From Halobacillus halophilus (GTDB lineage Bacteria; Bacillota; Bacilli; Bacillales; Halobacillaceae): DNA of 64,000 nt. A program made the translations under genes and the position numbers. The number at the start of each line of letters is the position of its first letter. The stretch's first letter is position 1. The notes below the pieces were generated by a model that was not told where the DNA came from, did not search any database, and saw nothing but the letters and a program-made list of their open reading frames with translations. Shown here piece after piece: positions 36,888-44,467 of the stretch. The stretch covers positions 62,001 to 126,000 of the forward strand of contig NZ_JAIVAL010000014.1 of the NCBI RefSeq assembly GCF_020171985.1, written 5' to 3'.

Positions 36888-37424
36888 TTAACCAGAAAGC
36901 TCTCCCTGATCTTCTAAAGCTGCTTCCACTTTCAAATCAAGCTGATTTAATAACTGGATGGCTTCACTTTTGTCCATTTGCTTATAATGATGCAGGCCGG
37001 ATGGCTGCTCATCCTTTTCATCGGCTTTCCTTACGACTTCTTGGAGATCTGTCCGCTGGGCTGCGAGGGAAAAAGGCAGATAGCTGTCCGTGTGAAGAAG
37101 TACAGCAAGCGATACCTCTTTAGCAACCAATCGGTCTTCCCCAAGGCGAATTAATAATTTATGAGCCCGTTCCGCTCCCTTAATAGCATGAATATCATGT
37201 TTACGATATTCTTCGTAGTCCCACTTTCCGTCACGGTACCACTCATAATGCCCCATATCGTGAAGTAATGCTGATTTTGTCGCAAGGTCCGGATCTACAT
37301 TGGATTCAATCGCCATATCATATGCATAACCTGCTACGGTGACCGCGTGATGGATACCTGATCGCTGTAAGTATTTCTGTGTGATACGGTGTTTAAAAAC
37401 ATCGACTAATGTTACGCGTTTGAT
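36888..37424 (-). CDS. HD-domain metal-dependent phosphohydrolase, apparent AUC start
   Basis: A 178-aa HD-superfamily protein if read from ATC 37424. The first canonical start in frame is ATG 37316, giving 142 aa. The upstream 36 codons are open and read KRVTLVDVFKHRITQKYL then RSGIHHAVTVAGYAYD, matching what I remember of family N-termini and supplying the first metal-ligand histidine. GGAGGTGATC, a ten-base anti-16S match, ends 2 nt before the ATC, with GGAGG at the ideal 7 nt. Catalytic HD is LLHDMGHYEWY, and a later His/Asp follows in LLHTDSYLP. Substrate unknown (nucleotide or other phosphoester). Confidence 0.75.
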   Translation of the reverse strand: MKRVTLVDVFKHRITQKYLQRSGIHHAVTVAGYAYDMAIESNVDPDLATKSALLHDMGHYEWYRDGKWDYEEYRKHDIHAIKGAERAHKLLIRLGEDRLVAKEVSLAVLLHTDSYLPFSLAAQRTDLQEVVRKADEKDEQPSGLHHYKQMDKSEAIQLLNQLDLKVEAALEDQGELSG

Positions 37425-37551
37425 ACGATCACCTCCAATTTTTTAAGATAATACCATGTTCCATCCTGCTCTACAAGCCTTTTCCAATCCATATGACAAC
37501 ACAGGTTTATGAATAAAGACATTAAGGTAAAGTGAGGCAGGAGGGATTACT

Positions 37552-38301
37552 ATGAATTTTCATGATGAAATTGTTTTGATCACGGGTGCAAGTAACGGGA
37601 TCGGCCGAGGCCTGGCTTTATCCTATGCTGAGCAGGGCGCCACGGTGATTGCCTGTGATAAAGATGAAGAACATGGCCGGCAGCTTGTGGGAGAAATTAG
37701 AGAGAATGGCGGCAACGGTTTCTTTTTTTACTGTGACGTACGTGACCCAAAAAATATAAATGAGTTGTTTGAGGAAATAAATCAACACGTCGGCACGATC
37801 TCCATTTTGATTAACAATGCCGGGGTAAGTTCATTCCAGCCGCTTTTTGAACTGGATGTTGATCAGTGGGATGATGTGATTCAGACTAACCTGCGAAGTA
37901 TTTTCCTATTTTCCAAGCAGGCTGGAAAGCTGTGGAAGAACGAAGGTGTACAGGGTAGAATCGTTAATATGGCTTCAACGCGAGCTTTTATGTCCGAGCC
38001 GGACTCAGAGGCATATGCAGCTAGTAAAGGTGGTATTATAGCACTCACCCATGCATTAGCATCCTCTCTATCTGATTATAACATTCGTGTAAATTCCATT
38101 AGTCCGGGCTGGATTCAGACAGAGAACTACGAACAGCTCCGTGAGGTTGATCATGAGCAGCACTTATCTAATCGAGTTGGAAAAGTCGAAGATGTAGCTA
38201 AAGCCTGCTTCTATTTGACTGATCGCTCTAATGATTTTGTTACAGGAGAAAATTTAACAGTGGACGGCGGTATGACAAGGAAAATGATTTACAAACATTA
38301 A
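37552..38301 (+). CDS. short-chain dehydrogenase/reductase
   Basis: A 249-aa classical SDR. Cofactor motif TGASNGIGRG (about 9-18) with an Asp pair in CDKDEEHG suggesting NAD(H) preference; NNAGVSS; catalytic Ser in MASTRAF and Tyr/Lys in YAASKGG; C-terminal FVTGENLTVDGG. AGGAGGG lies 6 nt ahead of ATG 37552. Related enzymes include glucose-1-dehydrogenase and 3-oxoacyl reductases; the substrate cannot be inferred. Divergent from the HD-domain gene. Confidence 0.85.
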   Translation: MNFHDEIVLITGASNGIGRGLALSYAEQGATVIACDKDEEHGRQLVGEIRENGGNGFFFYCDVRDPKNINELFEEINQHVGTISILINNAGVSSFQPLFELDVDQWDDVIQTNLRSIFLFSKQAGKLWKNEGVQGRIVNMASTRAFMSEPDSEAYAASKGGIIALTHALASSLSDYNIRVNSISPGWIQTENYEQLREVDHEQHLSNRVGKVEDVAKACFYLTDRSNDFVTGENLTVDGGMTRKMIYKH

Positions 38302-38381
38302 CAAAAATACGGGGAGTCAGGTTTAGGACCCTTGACCCCCGGGTAGTGTTAAAGCAAGCAGAGAACATGGAGGTGACAAGG

Positions 38382-38714
38382 ATGGAAGAATTATCATCAT
38401 ATCAATTGCACCTGTACCAGCCCTTACAAACCAACCAGGTTATGAAATTCTACAAATTAGTTTCTAAAAGTAATCAGAACGTGTATTTGCATCAAAACCA
38501 TTTGATCGCAGACAGCGGGCACTTACCTAAGCTTATGTCTTTTTTTCTATTAATGGATATCAATGAGCCTCTTGTTATGATTATTGACGGTGAAGAAGTG
38601 GAACAAACTTTTCAGGAGATTGAGAGTTCCTGGCAGGATAACATCGCTGAGGCCAACTGCCGAAGAAGGTACACAGATTCTATCATAAACAGTAACTCAT
38701 CTATATTCGTATAA
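38382..38714 (+). CDS. hypothetical 110-aa protein with a faint HPr-like region
   Basis: Residues 20-85 (MKFYKLVSKSNQNVYLHQNH...LMSFFLLMDINEPLVMIIDG then EEVEQTFQEI) follow the strand/helix order of an HPr fold. The usual phosphorylated His-Ala-Arg-Pro motif is absent, so it would be a degenerate, non-phosphorylated relative if related at all. GGAGGTG lies 8 nt ahead of ATG 38382. It has its own terminator. This is a weak fold-level impression. Confidence 0.45.
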   Translation: MEELSSYQLHLYQPLQTNQVMKFYKLVSKSNQNVYLHQNHLIADSGHLPKLMSFFLLMDINEPLVMIIDGEEVEQTFQEIESSWQDNIAEANCRRRYTDSIINSNSSIFV

Positions 38715-38766
38715 CCTTTATAGAGATAAATACTTACCGCACAAGGAATACGTACCTTAAACGGCT

Positions 38767-38803
38767 AAAAGAACTCACTTCTAAAAGAAATGAGTTCTTT
38801 TTT
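38767..38803 (+). terminator. terminator of the 110-aa gene
   Basis: Stem AAAAGAACTCA / TGAGTTCTTTT with a TTTTTTA tail. Confidence 0.85.
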
Positions 38804-38927
38804 ATGTCTTCTGGTAAGTGCCCTCCCTTCCCAAAAATCATTTTCTATTTCACATACCTGATTTCTTCCCTGCGTAAAATTCGATATAATGAAAGTGTAC
38901 CTACTTATCCTAAGGAGTGAGTTTTCT

Positions 38928-39491
38928 ATGTATGATGTAGCTATTATCGGGGCAGGACCAGCCGGAGCCAGTGCTGCTTTATTTGCAGCGAAGTCAGGTG
39001 TAAAGACAGTCATGTTCGACAGCGGTAAAAGTATAACAGCGAAAGCATGGGTGGAAAATCACTACGGAGTAAAAGAAATCGAAGGTCCTTCTCTTCTTCA
39101 GACAGGTCAAGAACAAGCTATTAAATTCGGTACGGAACTTGTGAAAGATGAAGTTCAGAGAATTCAAGAAAATGGAGCTATGTACACCATCGAAACGAAC
39201 GAAGGTTCTTATGATGCTGAGCACATCATTTTTGCTACGGGAATGTCCGTAAAGCTCGCTGAAGCCTTTGGTTTGGAAACCCGGGACGGCCTTGAACCAA
39301 GAGTAGCTAAAATCATTGAAGTGGATAAAAAAGGTCATACGTCTTACCCGAAAGTGTGGGCCGCTGGAACCGTTGCCGGATTAAGTGTTCATACTATTAT
39401 TACCGCTGGTGATGGCGCAAGAGTTGCGGTAAATGTCATCAGTGCCCTCAAAGGAAAACGCTACGTTGATCACGACGTTTTGAAATCATGA
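38928..39491 (+). CDS. short FAD-binding oxidoreductase, half-size thioredoxin-reductase-like
   Basis: A 187-aa protein containing only the FAD domain of the TrxB superfamily: VAIIGAGPAGASAALFAAKS (about 4-23), the ATG motif IIFATGMSVK, and a C-terminal AAGTVAGLSVHTII then GDGARVAVNVISAL. The inserted NADPH domain with the CxxC redox pair is missing, as the halves join cleanly. It may act with another reductase or use an external thiol. ATG 38928 has AAGGAGTG. A TATAAT lies about 30 bp upstream of it. Confidence 0.75.
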   Translation: MYDVAIIGAGPAGASAALFAAKSGVKTVMFDSGKSITAKAWVENHYGVKEIEGPSLLQTGQEQAIKFGTELVKDEVQRIQENGAMYTIETNEGSYDAEHIIFATGMSVKLAEAFGLETRDGLEPRVAKIIEVDKKGHTSYPKVWAAGTVAGLSVHTIITAGDGARVAVNVISALKGKRYVDHDVLKS

Positions 39492-39609
39492 TTCGGTAAC
39501 TTACTGGTAATTAGAGTGGTTTAGATTTCCCGCCTCCGTCAGGGCAGCCACAATAAAAATTCCACTGAAAAAATATTTAGTCTTAGTTCGTTTTTAGATT
39601 AAGGAATGT

Positions 39610-39648
39610 AAAAAAGCTATCCCTTGTTATGAACGGGATAGCTTTTTA
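39610..39648. terminator. hairpin terminator after the FAD oxidoreductase
   Basis: 13-bp stem AAAAAGCTATCCC / GGGATAGCTTTTT. The 330-bp gap around it (39492-39821) otherwise shows no supported gene. Confidence 0.82.
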
Positions 39649-39821
39649 CGTTATTTAGTCCGGCGCTCCTGCACGTCAAGAGAGACTTCCAATTCATTAA
39701 ACACGATAAATTCATCTCCTTTGATTGATGATATTTAAAGTGTAGTCGAATTCCGTCTTTTCTATAACGGTCCACCGGGTGATTTTCTTTCAGCCTTCAG
39801 TCGTAATCCACTTCAGACTCC

Positions 39822-40772
39822 TTAATCGAACCAGCCTTTACGTTTGAACCACGTGAACATTCCTATGGAAACACCAATCATAATGATCCAGACGACCAAA
39901 TAGCCATATTGAGTATTGAGCTCAGGCATATGTTGAAAATTCATACCATAGACCCCAACAATAAACGTCAGCGGCATAAAGATGACGGATATAACCGTCA
40001 GAATCTGCATCGTTCGATTGGTTTGATGAGAGTTTAAAGACAAATAACTATCCCTGATATCCTGTGTCATTTCACGGTTTGAAGCTATAATATCTGCGAC
40101 TTTAATTAAGTGGTCGTGGATATCAGCGAAATACTCCCTGCGGTCGTGCACACCTTCTAAATGATGAGTATTCAAAACACGATATAATAAATCCCTCATC
40201 GGGTGCACCGTCTGTCTCAAGGTGAGCAGTTCACTTCTACGATCAAACAGTTCATCCAGCAGGTTTTCCATAGATAGATTCTTCGTATTGGATTCAATTT
40301 CGTTAATATGATCTTCAATTTCATAAACGATTGGAAAATAGTTATCCACTACCTTATCAAGGATCTGATAAAGTATAAAATACTCATCTACTTTGCTCAT
40401 ATCTTTGCTGCGTTTGAGCAGCCTCTCCGCTATGTCAAGCGAAGTAGCGGGTTCCTTGTGAAACGTAACTATGGAACACTCTCCTAGAAAAATATCAATT
40501 TCTTCTCTTTCTAGTTCTTCTCGATTGACAGAATGAAGCACAAAAAATGTGTGGTCATCATAGTAATCTAATTTAGGCCTTTGCAAATCATGAAGACAAT
40601 CTTCAATAGCTAAAGGGTGAAAATGAAAATAACTATCCAGCAGTTTGACTTCTTCTTCTGTAGGAGATTCAAAATCTACCCAATACCAGTTCCAGTCGAG
40701 CGAGGATAGCTGCTCAAGCGTTAAATCCTTATGAAGTCCATCCTTATTCGAATAGGCCGTGACATGAATCAT
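39822..40772 (-). CDS. corA: CorA-type magnesium/cobalt transporter
   Basis: A 316-aa member of the 2-TM GxN family. Large acidic N-terminal cytoplasmic domain with a long helix (about 130-245), then two C-terminal membrane helices with the signature YGMNFQHMPE in the loop between them and a Lys/Arg-rich tail (WFKRKGWFD). Imports Mg2+ down its gradient. ATG 40772 has AGAGGTG. No M-box riboswitch is seen in the 115 bp upstream. Sequence cannot distinguish Mg2+ from Zn2+/Co2+ preference. Confidence 0.92.
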   Translation of the reverse strand: MIHVTAYSNKDGLHKDLTLEQLSSLDWNWYWVDFESPTEEEVKLLDSYFHFHPLAIEDCLHDLQRPKLDYYDDHTFFVLHSVNREELEREEIDIFLGECSIVTFHKEPATSLDIAERLLKRSKDMSKVDEYFILYQILDKVVDNYFPIVYEIEDHINEIESNTKNLSMENLLDELFDRRSELLTLRQTVHPMRDLLYRVLNTHHLEGVHDRREYFADIHDHLIKVADIIASNREMTQDIRDSYLSLNSHQTNRTMQILTVISVIFMPLTFIVGVYGMNFQHMPELNTQYGYLVVWIIMIGVSIGMFTWFKRKGWFD

Positions 40773-40897
40773 ATACTCACCTCTTACTTATGTAGCTTCT
40801 TCTACTCATACCCTGCAAGTAAAAAGAGAAAACACTCAACCTGATTCTTCCATTGTGATAGGATAAGACTGAAGAACAATTAAGGAGCTTGTATATT

Positions 40898-41479
40898 ATG
40901 AATAAATCGAAATTTAACACCCATTTATCGGGAAAAAAAGTCACCCTGCGATCCATTCAAGATGAAGACATCCCGCTGCTTTGGGAGAAAATTTATGCTA
41001 ATGAGCAAGAGTGGAAAAAGTGGGACGCCCCCTACTACCCTCTTGAACCGCATACGCTTGAAAGCTACCGCAGTCACGAGAACGCTCGTAAAGAACGCTT
41101 AGGTACTGATGAGCCGGATTCGCGCCTGTTGATTGAGGTTGATGGTCAAATCATCGGAACCGTGACGTACTATTGGGAGCACAAACCATCTTTATGGCTT
41201 GAGGTAGGCATTGGTATTTATGATCCTGACTACTGGAATGGAGGTTTCGGAACTGAAGCTTTAACGTTATGGATTGACCACCTTTTTCAATCGCTGCCAA
41301 TAGTACGTGCCGGATTAACGACCTGGTCTAAAAATGAACGGATGATGAAAGTGGGGGAGAAATTAGGTCTGGTATTAGAAGGACGGATGAGGAAATGCCG
41401 AATTTACGAAGGCAAATTTTACGACTCCATCCGCATGGGAGTGCTTAGAGAAGAATGGAATGAGATGCATCGTGACTAA
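40898..41479 (+). CDS. GNAT family N-acetyltransferase (RimJ/RimL type)
   Basis: A 193-aa GNAT with the ribosomal-alanine/spermidine acetyltransferase layout: KVTLRSIQDEDIPLLWEKI at the N-terminus and the acetyl-CoA loop YWNGGFGTEALTLWID, where the usual Q/RxxGxG/A appears as NGGFGTE. The EGRMRKCRIYEGKFYDSIRM end is typical of RimJ/RimL or SpeG-like proteins. ATG 40898 has AAGGAG 10 nt upstream. Substrate unknown. Overlaps the next ORF by 20 bp. Confidence 0.85.
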   Translation: MNKSKFNTHLSGKKVTLRSIQDEDIPLLWEKIYANEQEWKKWDAPYYPLEPHTLESYRSHENARKERLGTDEPDSRLLIEVDGQIIGTVTYYWEHKPSLWLEVGIGIYDPDYWNGGFGTEALTLWIDHLFQSLPIVRAGLTTWSKNERMMKVGEKLGLVLEGRMRKCRIYEGKFYDSIRMGVLREEWNEMHRD

Positions 41480-42023
41480 ATTAAAGTTTTATAAAGTTAC
41501 ATCGATTGCGCTGTTATTCCTATCCATCATCTTAGCCTATATGTGGTACGATTCCTCAAAACCTCAGCCTGTCGAGTCCTTCGCTATTCAGGCTTCTTCT
41601 TCAGCGGTCAAAGAACTGCCCCGTAATCTTGAAGATGTGAAGCAGACTTTTAATCAGTATCTTAGACAAAATTCAGAGGATGAGAAAAATTACGAACTAG
41701 GTTTTTTACTATCTAATCAATTGCAGGATTTACACGACCACACCCGGCTATTTAACACAGCGCAGAGAAGCAGCCTTCTAAGCGGTCAATGGTTCGGAGA
41801 TTACAATGAATCCCTTCGAACTTTCGACTCTATCATTACGGAGAACTCAGTCGGCCAGACTGGAGAAAAGAACACAAATGAAAACCAGATGGATAAAGAA
41901 CTGAGTCAGCTTATAAATAACATTACGAAGATCACTTCATCTGATGATTTTTCAATTGGGGATAAAGCATCCTTACATTCAATTACCCAAGAAATCCAGA
42001 ATTTTAACAAAACATTCCAGTAA
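41460..42023 (+). CDS. secreted or membrane-anchored hypothetical protein
   Basis: 187 aa from ATG 41460, or 183 aa from GTG 41472; neither has a clean ribosome binding site, so translational coupling with the acetyltransferase is likely. One N-terminal hydrophobic segment (about 11-30, VTSIALLFLSIILAYMWY) without a clear signal-peptidase site, then a polar, helical, Gln/Asn/Ser-rich extracellular region. Not recognised. Confidence 0.6.
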   Translation: MRCIVTKLKFYKVTSIALLFLSIILAYMWYDSSKPQPVESFAIQASSSAVKELPRNLEDVKQTFNQYLRQNSEDEKNYELGFLLSNQLQDLHDHTRLFNTAQRSSLLSGQWFGDYNESLRTFDSIITENSVGQTGEKNTNENQMDKELSQLINNITKITSSDDFSIGDKASLHSITQEIQNFNKTFQ

Positions 42024-42081
42024 TCCGTCTCCCCCTATTCATTCTTTCACTCTGTAAAATTACCATGTTGATTACTATAGA

Positions 42082-42624
42082 AAAGCTCCCGTTTGTTGAA
42101 GACTCAGTTTCGAGATAAACGGGTCCGTTACTTTATGTGGAAAAGGGCTGGTGGGGAAATAACTCGCTTTCCTATGGGGGAACGGTGAGCTTCCTCGCTC
42201 GTTTCACTCCCTGTGGGATCTCACCTAGTCCCTTCTCCCATGGGAGTCTCGCCATTTCCCCACCAACCCAACGATAGGAAGAAAAACGGACCTTTTGAAA
42301 AAGAGGAATTGTTCATAACTCATTTGCAGTAAACGCCTTTATATCAACGTTTTCCACTGTAATGAAGCAGAAAGCAGGAATTAGTTCCCTGATATCATGA
42401 TAACGAAGCAGGTAAGATTCAGAGTGATTTCGAGTTTCTGATCTGGCAAGGTCCGGAGGGGGAAGATGAAGACTCCTGTGGGATGAACATGATCGGTAAG
42501 ATCCCGGAAGGCGAAGCCTGAGGAAGCTTACCACATGCCCACGGAAAGCGGAATCGTCCCCCGCAGGACCTTCACTCTAACCTAATATCTCGAAATCGAG
42601 TCTTACAGTAATCGGCCCTATAGC
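42082..42624. repeat. modular palindromic repeat, copy G (most complete)
   Basis: About 543 bp between convergent genes. Left AAAAGCTCCCGTTTGTTGAA then GACTCAGTTTCGAGATAA and GGGTCCGTTAC; right ATATCTCGAAATCGAGTCTT then ACAGTAATCGGCCC. A three-helix hairpin module at 42149-42265 (outer TGGTGGGGAAAT/ATTTCCCCACCA, middle CCTATGGGGGAA/TTCTCCCATGGG, inner GGTGAG/CTCACC). A related module in inverted orientation lies at 42471-42550. The centre (42300-42420) is unlike other copies. Confidence 0.83.
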
Positions 42625-42668
42625 TTAACAGGGCTTAAAAATTAAATCAGCTGCAGACTTCAACAGAA

Positions 42669-42735
42669 AGTAAAAAAGACCGCCGAGTTTAACTCGACGG
42701 CCCGGAAACGATCCTTTTTACGAAAGGGTCGTTTT
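42669..42735 (-). terminator. tandem hairpins after ppaC
   Basis: On the minus strand AAACGACCCTTTCG...CGATCGTTT-type stem (42695-42733) is followed by CCGTCGAG/CTCGGCGG (42679-42698) with a six-T tail. Confidence 0.8.
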
Positions 42736-42742
42736 CTTAGTA

Positions 42743-43672
42743 TTACGCGAAATATTGGTTCAGCGGCGGTACGATTTGTTTCTTACGGGAAACAACACCT
42801 TCCAGTACAGCCTGGTTGCCATCTAATGAAACATTAAACGCCTGAGCGACAGCTTCTTTGTTCCCAACAGCCACAACGGTGGAATTGTTCGTAAGAATGT
42901 CCGTTACAACTAATAAGAATAATTCCGATCCTTTATCTGATACAGCTTTTTCCATAGCTTGTTCAAGTTCTGCTTTACGGCTGAGCACATCATCTGTATC
43001 CACTGTATTTACCTGAGCAATTTCAACGTTTTTATCTCCCATGGTGAATTCTTTGGCATCGAGAGAAATAACTTCTTCAGCAGAAAGACCGCTGATATCT
43101 GCGCCGGCTTTCAGCATTTCAAGTCCATACTCTTCTGCATTCACTCCTGCAATAGCAGCCAGCTCTTCAGCTGCCTGGCGATCCTCATCCGTACAAGTCG
43201 GAGATTTAAACAATAAGGAATCAGAGATAATGGCAGATAGCATCAGTCCAGCCATCGGTTTAGAGACTTCTTTATTATTTTCTTTATAAAGTTTGTTTAG
43301 AATGGTAGCCGTGCAACCTACAGGCTCAGCACGATAGTAAAGAGGTCCTTCCGTTTCGAAGTTCGCAATACGGTGATGATCGATGACCTCGAGAATTTTC
43401 ACTTCTTCCAGATCTTCTACACTTTGCTGGCGCTCGTTATGATCAACAAGGATGACTTGATCCACTTCGTCAGATACTTTCTCAACTAGTCTTGGTGCTT
43501 TCACATCAAAATAGTCAAGAGCGTATTGGGTTTCTCCGCCAATCTCTCCTAAACGTACGGGCTCTGTATCAAAGCCAAGTGAATTTTTTAGAGCGGCATA
43601 TGCTATCGCTGAACTAATCGTATCCGTGTCAGGATTTTTATGGCCAAAAATTAATGTTTTATTCATTGTCAT
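42743..43672 (-). CDS. ppaC: manganese-dependent inorganic pyrophosphatase
   Basis: Family II (DHH) pyrophosphatase, hydrolysing PPi to drive biosynthesis. 309 aa, the length of B. subtilis PpaC. Motifs: [12 protein letters not shown] (first His/Asp metal set), [11 protein letters not shown] and [11 protein letters not shown] (DHH), and C-terminal [10 protein letters not shown]. An open frame extends upstream to 43813, but the GGAGAAAGG site and orthology point to ATG 43672 (or 43666). The following gene ends at 43814, upstream on the same strand. Confidence 0.95.
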   Translation of the reverse strand: MTMNKTLIFGHKNPDTDTISSAIAYAALKNSLGFDTEPVRLGEIGGETQYALDYFDVKAPRLVEKVSDEVDQVILVDHNERQQSVEDLEEVKILEVIDHHRIANFETEGPLYYRAEPVGCTATILNKLYKENNKEVSKPMAGLMLSAIISDSLLFKSPTCTDEDRQAAEELAAIAGVNAEEYGLEMLKAGADISGLSAEEVISLDAKEFTMGDKNVEIAQVNTVDTDDVLSRKAELEQAMEKAVSDKGSELFLLVVTDILTNNSTVVAVGNKEAVAQAFNVSLDGNQAVLEGVVSRKKQIVPPLNQYFA

Positions 43673-43813
43673 CTTCCTTTCTCCTTGTGCGTAGTTATGT
43701 ACGTCTTTTACAGTGACGATTATAAGACAAAAATAGACGCGCGTCCATCTTATCGCTGTAATAAACGATGAATCAACCACTACTTTTACGGAAAATGAAG
43801 AGACTTTCTCCAT

Positions 43814-44212
43814 TCACTTCTTTTTTTGAATGCTCCTGACTAAAGCATATCCTGCCATAATCTGGATCACGGTTCCGGCTGAAGGATTTGTTAAGATAAG
43901 AGCAGGCGTTATGGAGTGGAAAGGAAAAAAGTAGGGTACAGATAGAATATAAAGCGCTGGCACTACTAATAATGCGATCAATAATGGGTTTACTTTAAAT
44001 CTGCCATCTTCCTTCCATTCTCTTATCAAATAGCCTGAACCCATTATAAAACCAAGAGGAATATATGCGATCTGGCCAAATAATAGATAAGAATAAAAAC
44101 TTTCCATCTCATTCGCTTTCACTTGTAAAATTTGGAATAGATAAGAAACTATCCAAAGGTAAATAAATACAAATAATGCCTGTCCGAGAATTACTCCATA
44201 TGCTCGCTTCAA
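43814..44212 (-). CDS. hypothetical four-TM membrane protein
   Basis: A 132-aa protein with four hydrophobic segments (about 5-27, 41-62, 77-96, 105-125), basic end RSIQKKK. Not recognised. ATG 44212 is used. It lies upstream of ppaC on the same strand with a 141-bp gap; whether they are co-transcribed is unclear. Confidence 0.6.
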   Translation of the reverse strand: MKRAYGVILGQALFVFIYLWIVSYLFQILQVKANEMESFYSYLLFGQIAYIPLGFIMGSGYLIREWKEDGRFKVNPLLIALLVVPALYILSVPYFFPFHSITPALILTNPSAGTVIQIMAGYALVRSIQKKK

Positions 44213-44373
44213 GATTCATCACCCCTACTAGTAAGCATACGATGAGGATATTCAAATATTTCTAAAAATTTTTCAGATCCGTAAACCCTGCGGCATGCAT
44301 GATTTGAGAAGGTTTAAAGTAATGGAGTATGGGGTAAAAGTAAAAAAGATGTTTGAGAACTAATAACACTTTG

Positions 44374-44390
44374 TGTTAGAATTCCTTACA
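44374..44390 (+). promoter_or_regulatory. GlnR/TnrA box upstream of glnA
   Basis: TGTTAGAATTCCTTACA is a full match to the nitrogen-control consensus TGTNAN7TNACA. Located 78 bp before the glnA ATG. Confidence 0.8.
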
Positions 44391-44402
44391 TACACAAATT
44401 AA

Positions 44403-44440
44403 GTGAGGTTCTACTTCAATTGTATTGAAGCGAAACTCCT
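44403..44440 (+). other. 5' UTR hairpin of glnA
   Basis: CTTCAAT / ATTGAAG closes a 3-nt loop, and flanking GAGGTT / AACTCCTC can extend it with a bulge. It sits between the GlnR/TnrA box and the ribosome binding site, so it would be in the leader or at the start point. Confidence 0.4.
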
Positions 44441-44467
44441 CATAATAAATTAAAGAGAGGGTAATGT

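Noticed and set aside
37505-37530. GTTTAT-N14-AGGTAA resembling a sigma-B promoter before the SDR gene at 37552
   Set aside because: The implied start site would overlap or abut the ribosome binding site, leaving no leader; match is only 9 of 12.
38302-38345. Imperfect GGGGAGTCAGG...CCTTGACCCCC hairpin after the SDR gene as a terminator
   Set aside because: No T run follows on either strand; may be a remnant of a different repeat.
39651-39704. 17-codon ORF (GTG start) with an AAAGGAG site next to a terminator
   Set aside because: Too short, no promoter I trust, and an overlapping frame is equally good; not enough support.
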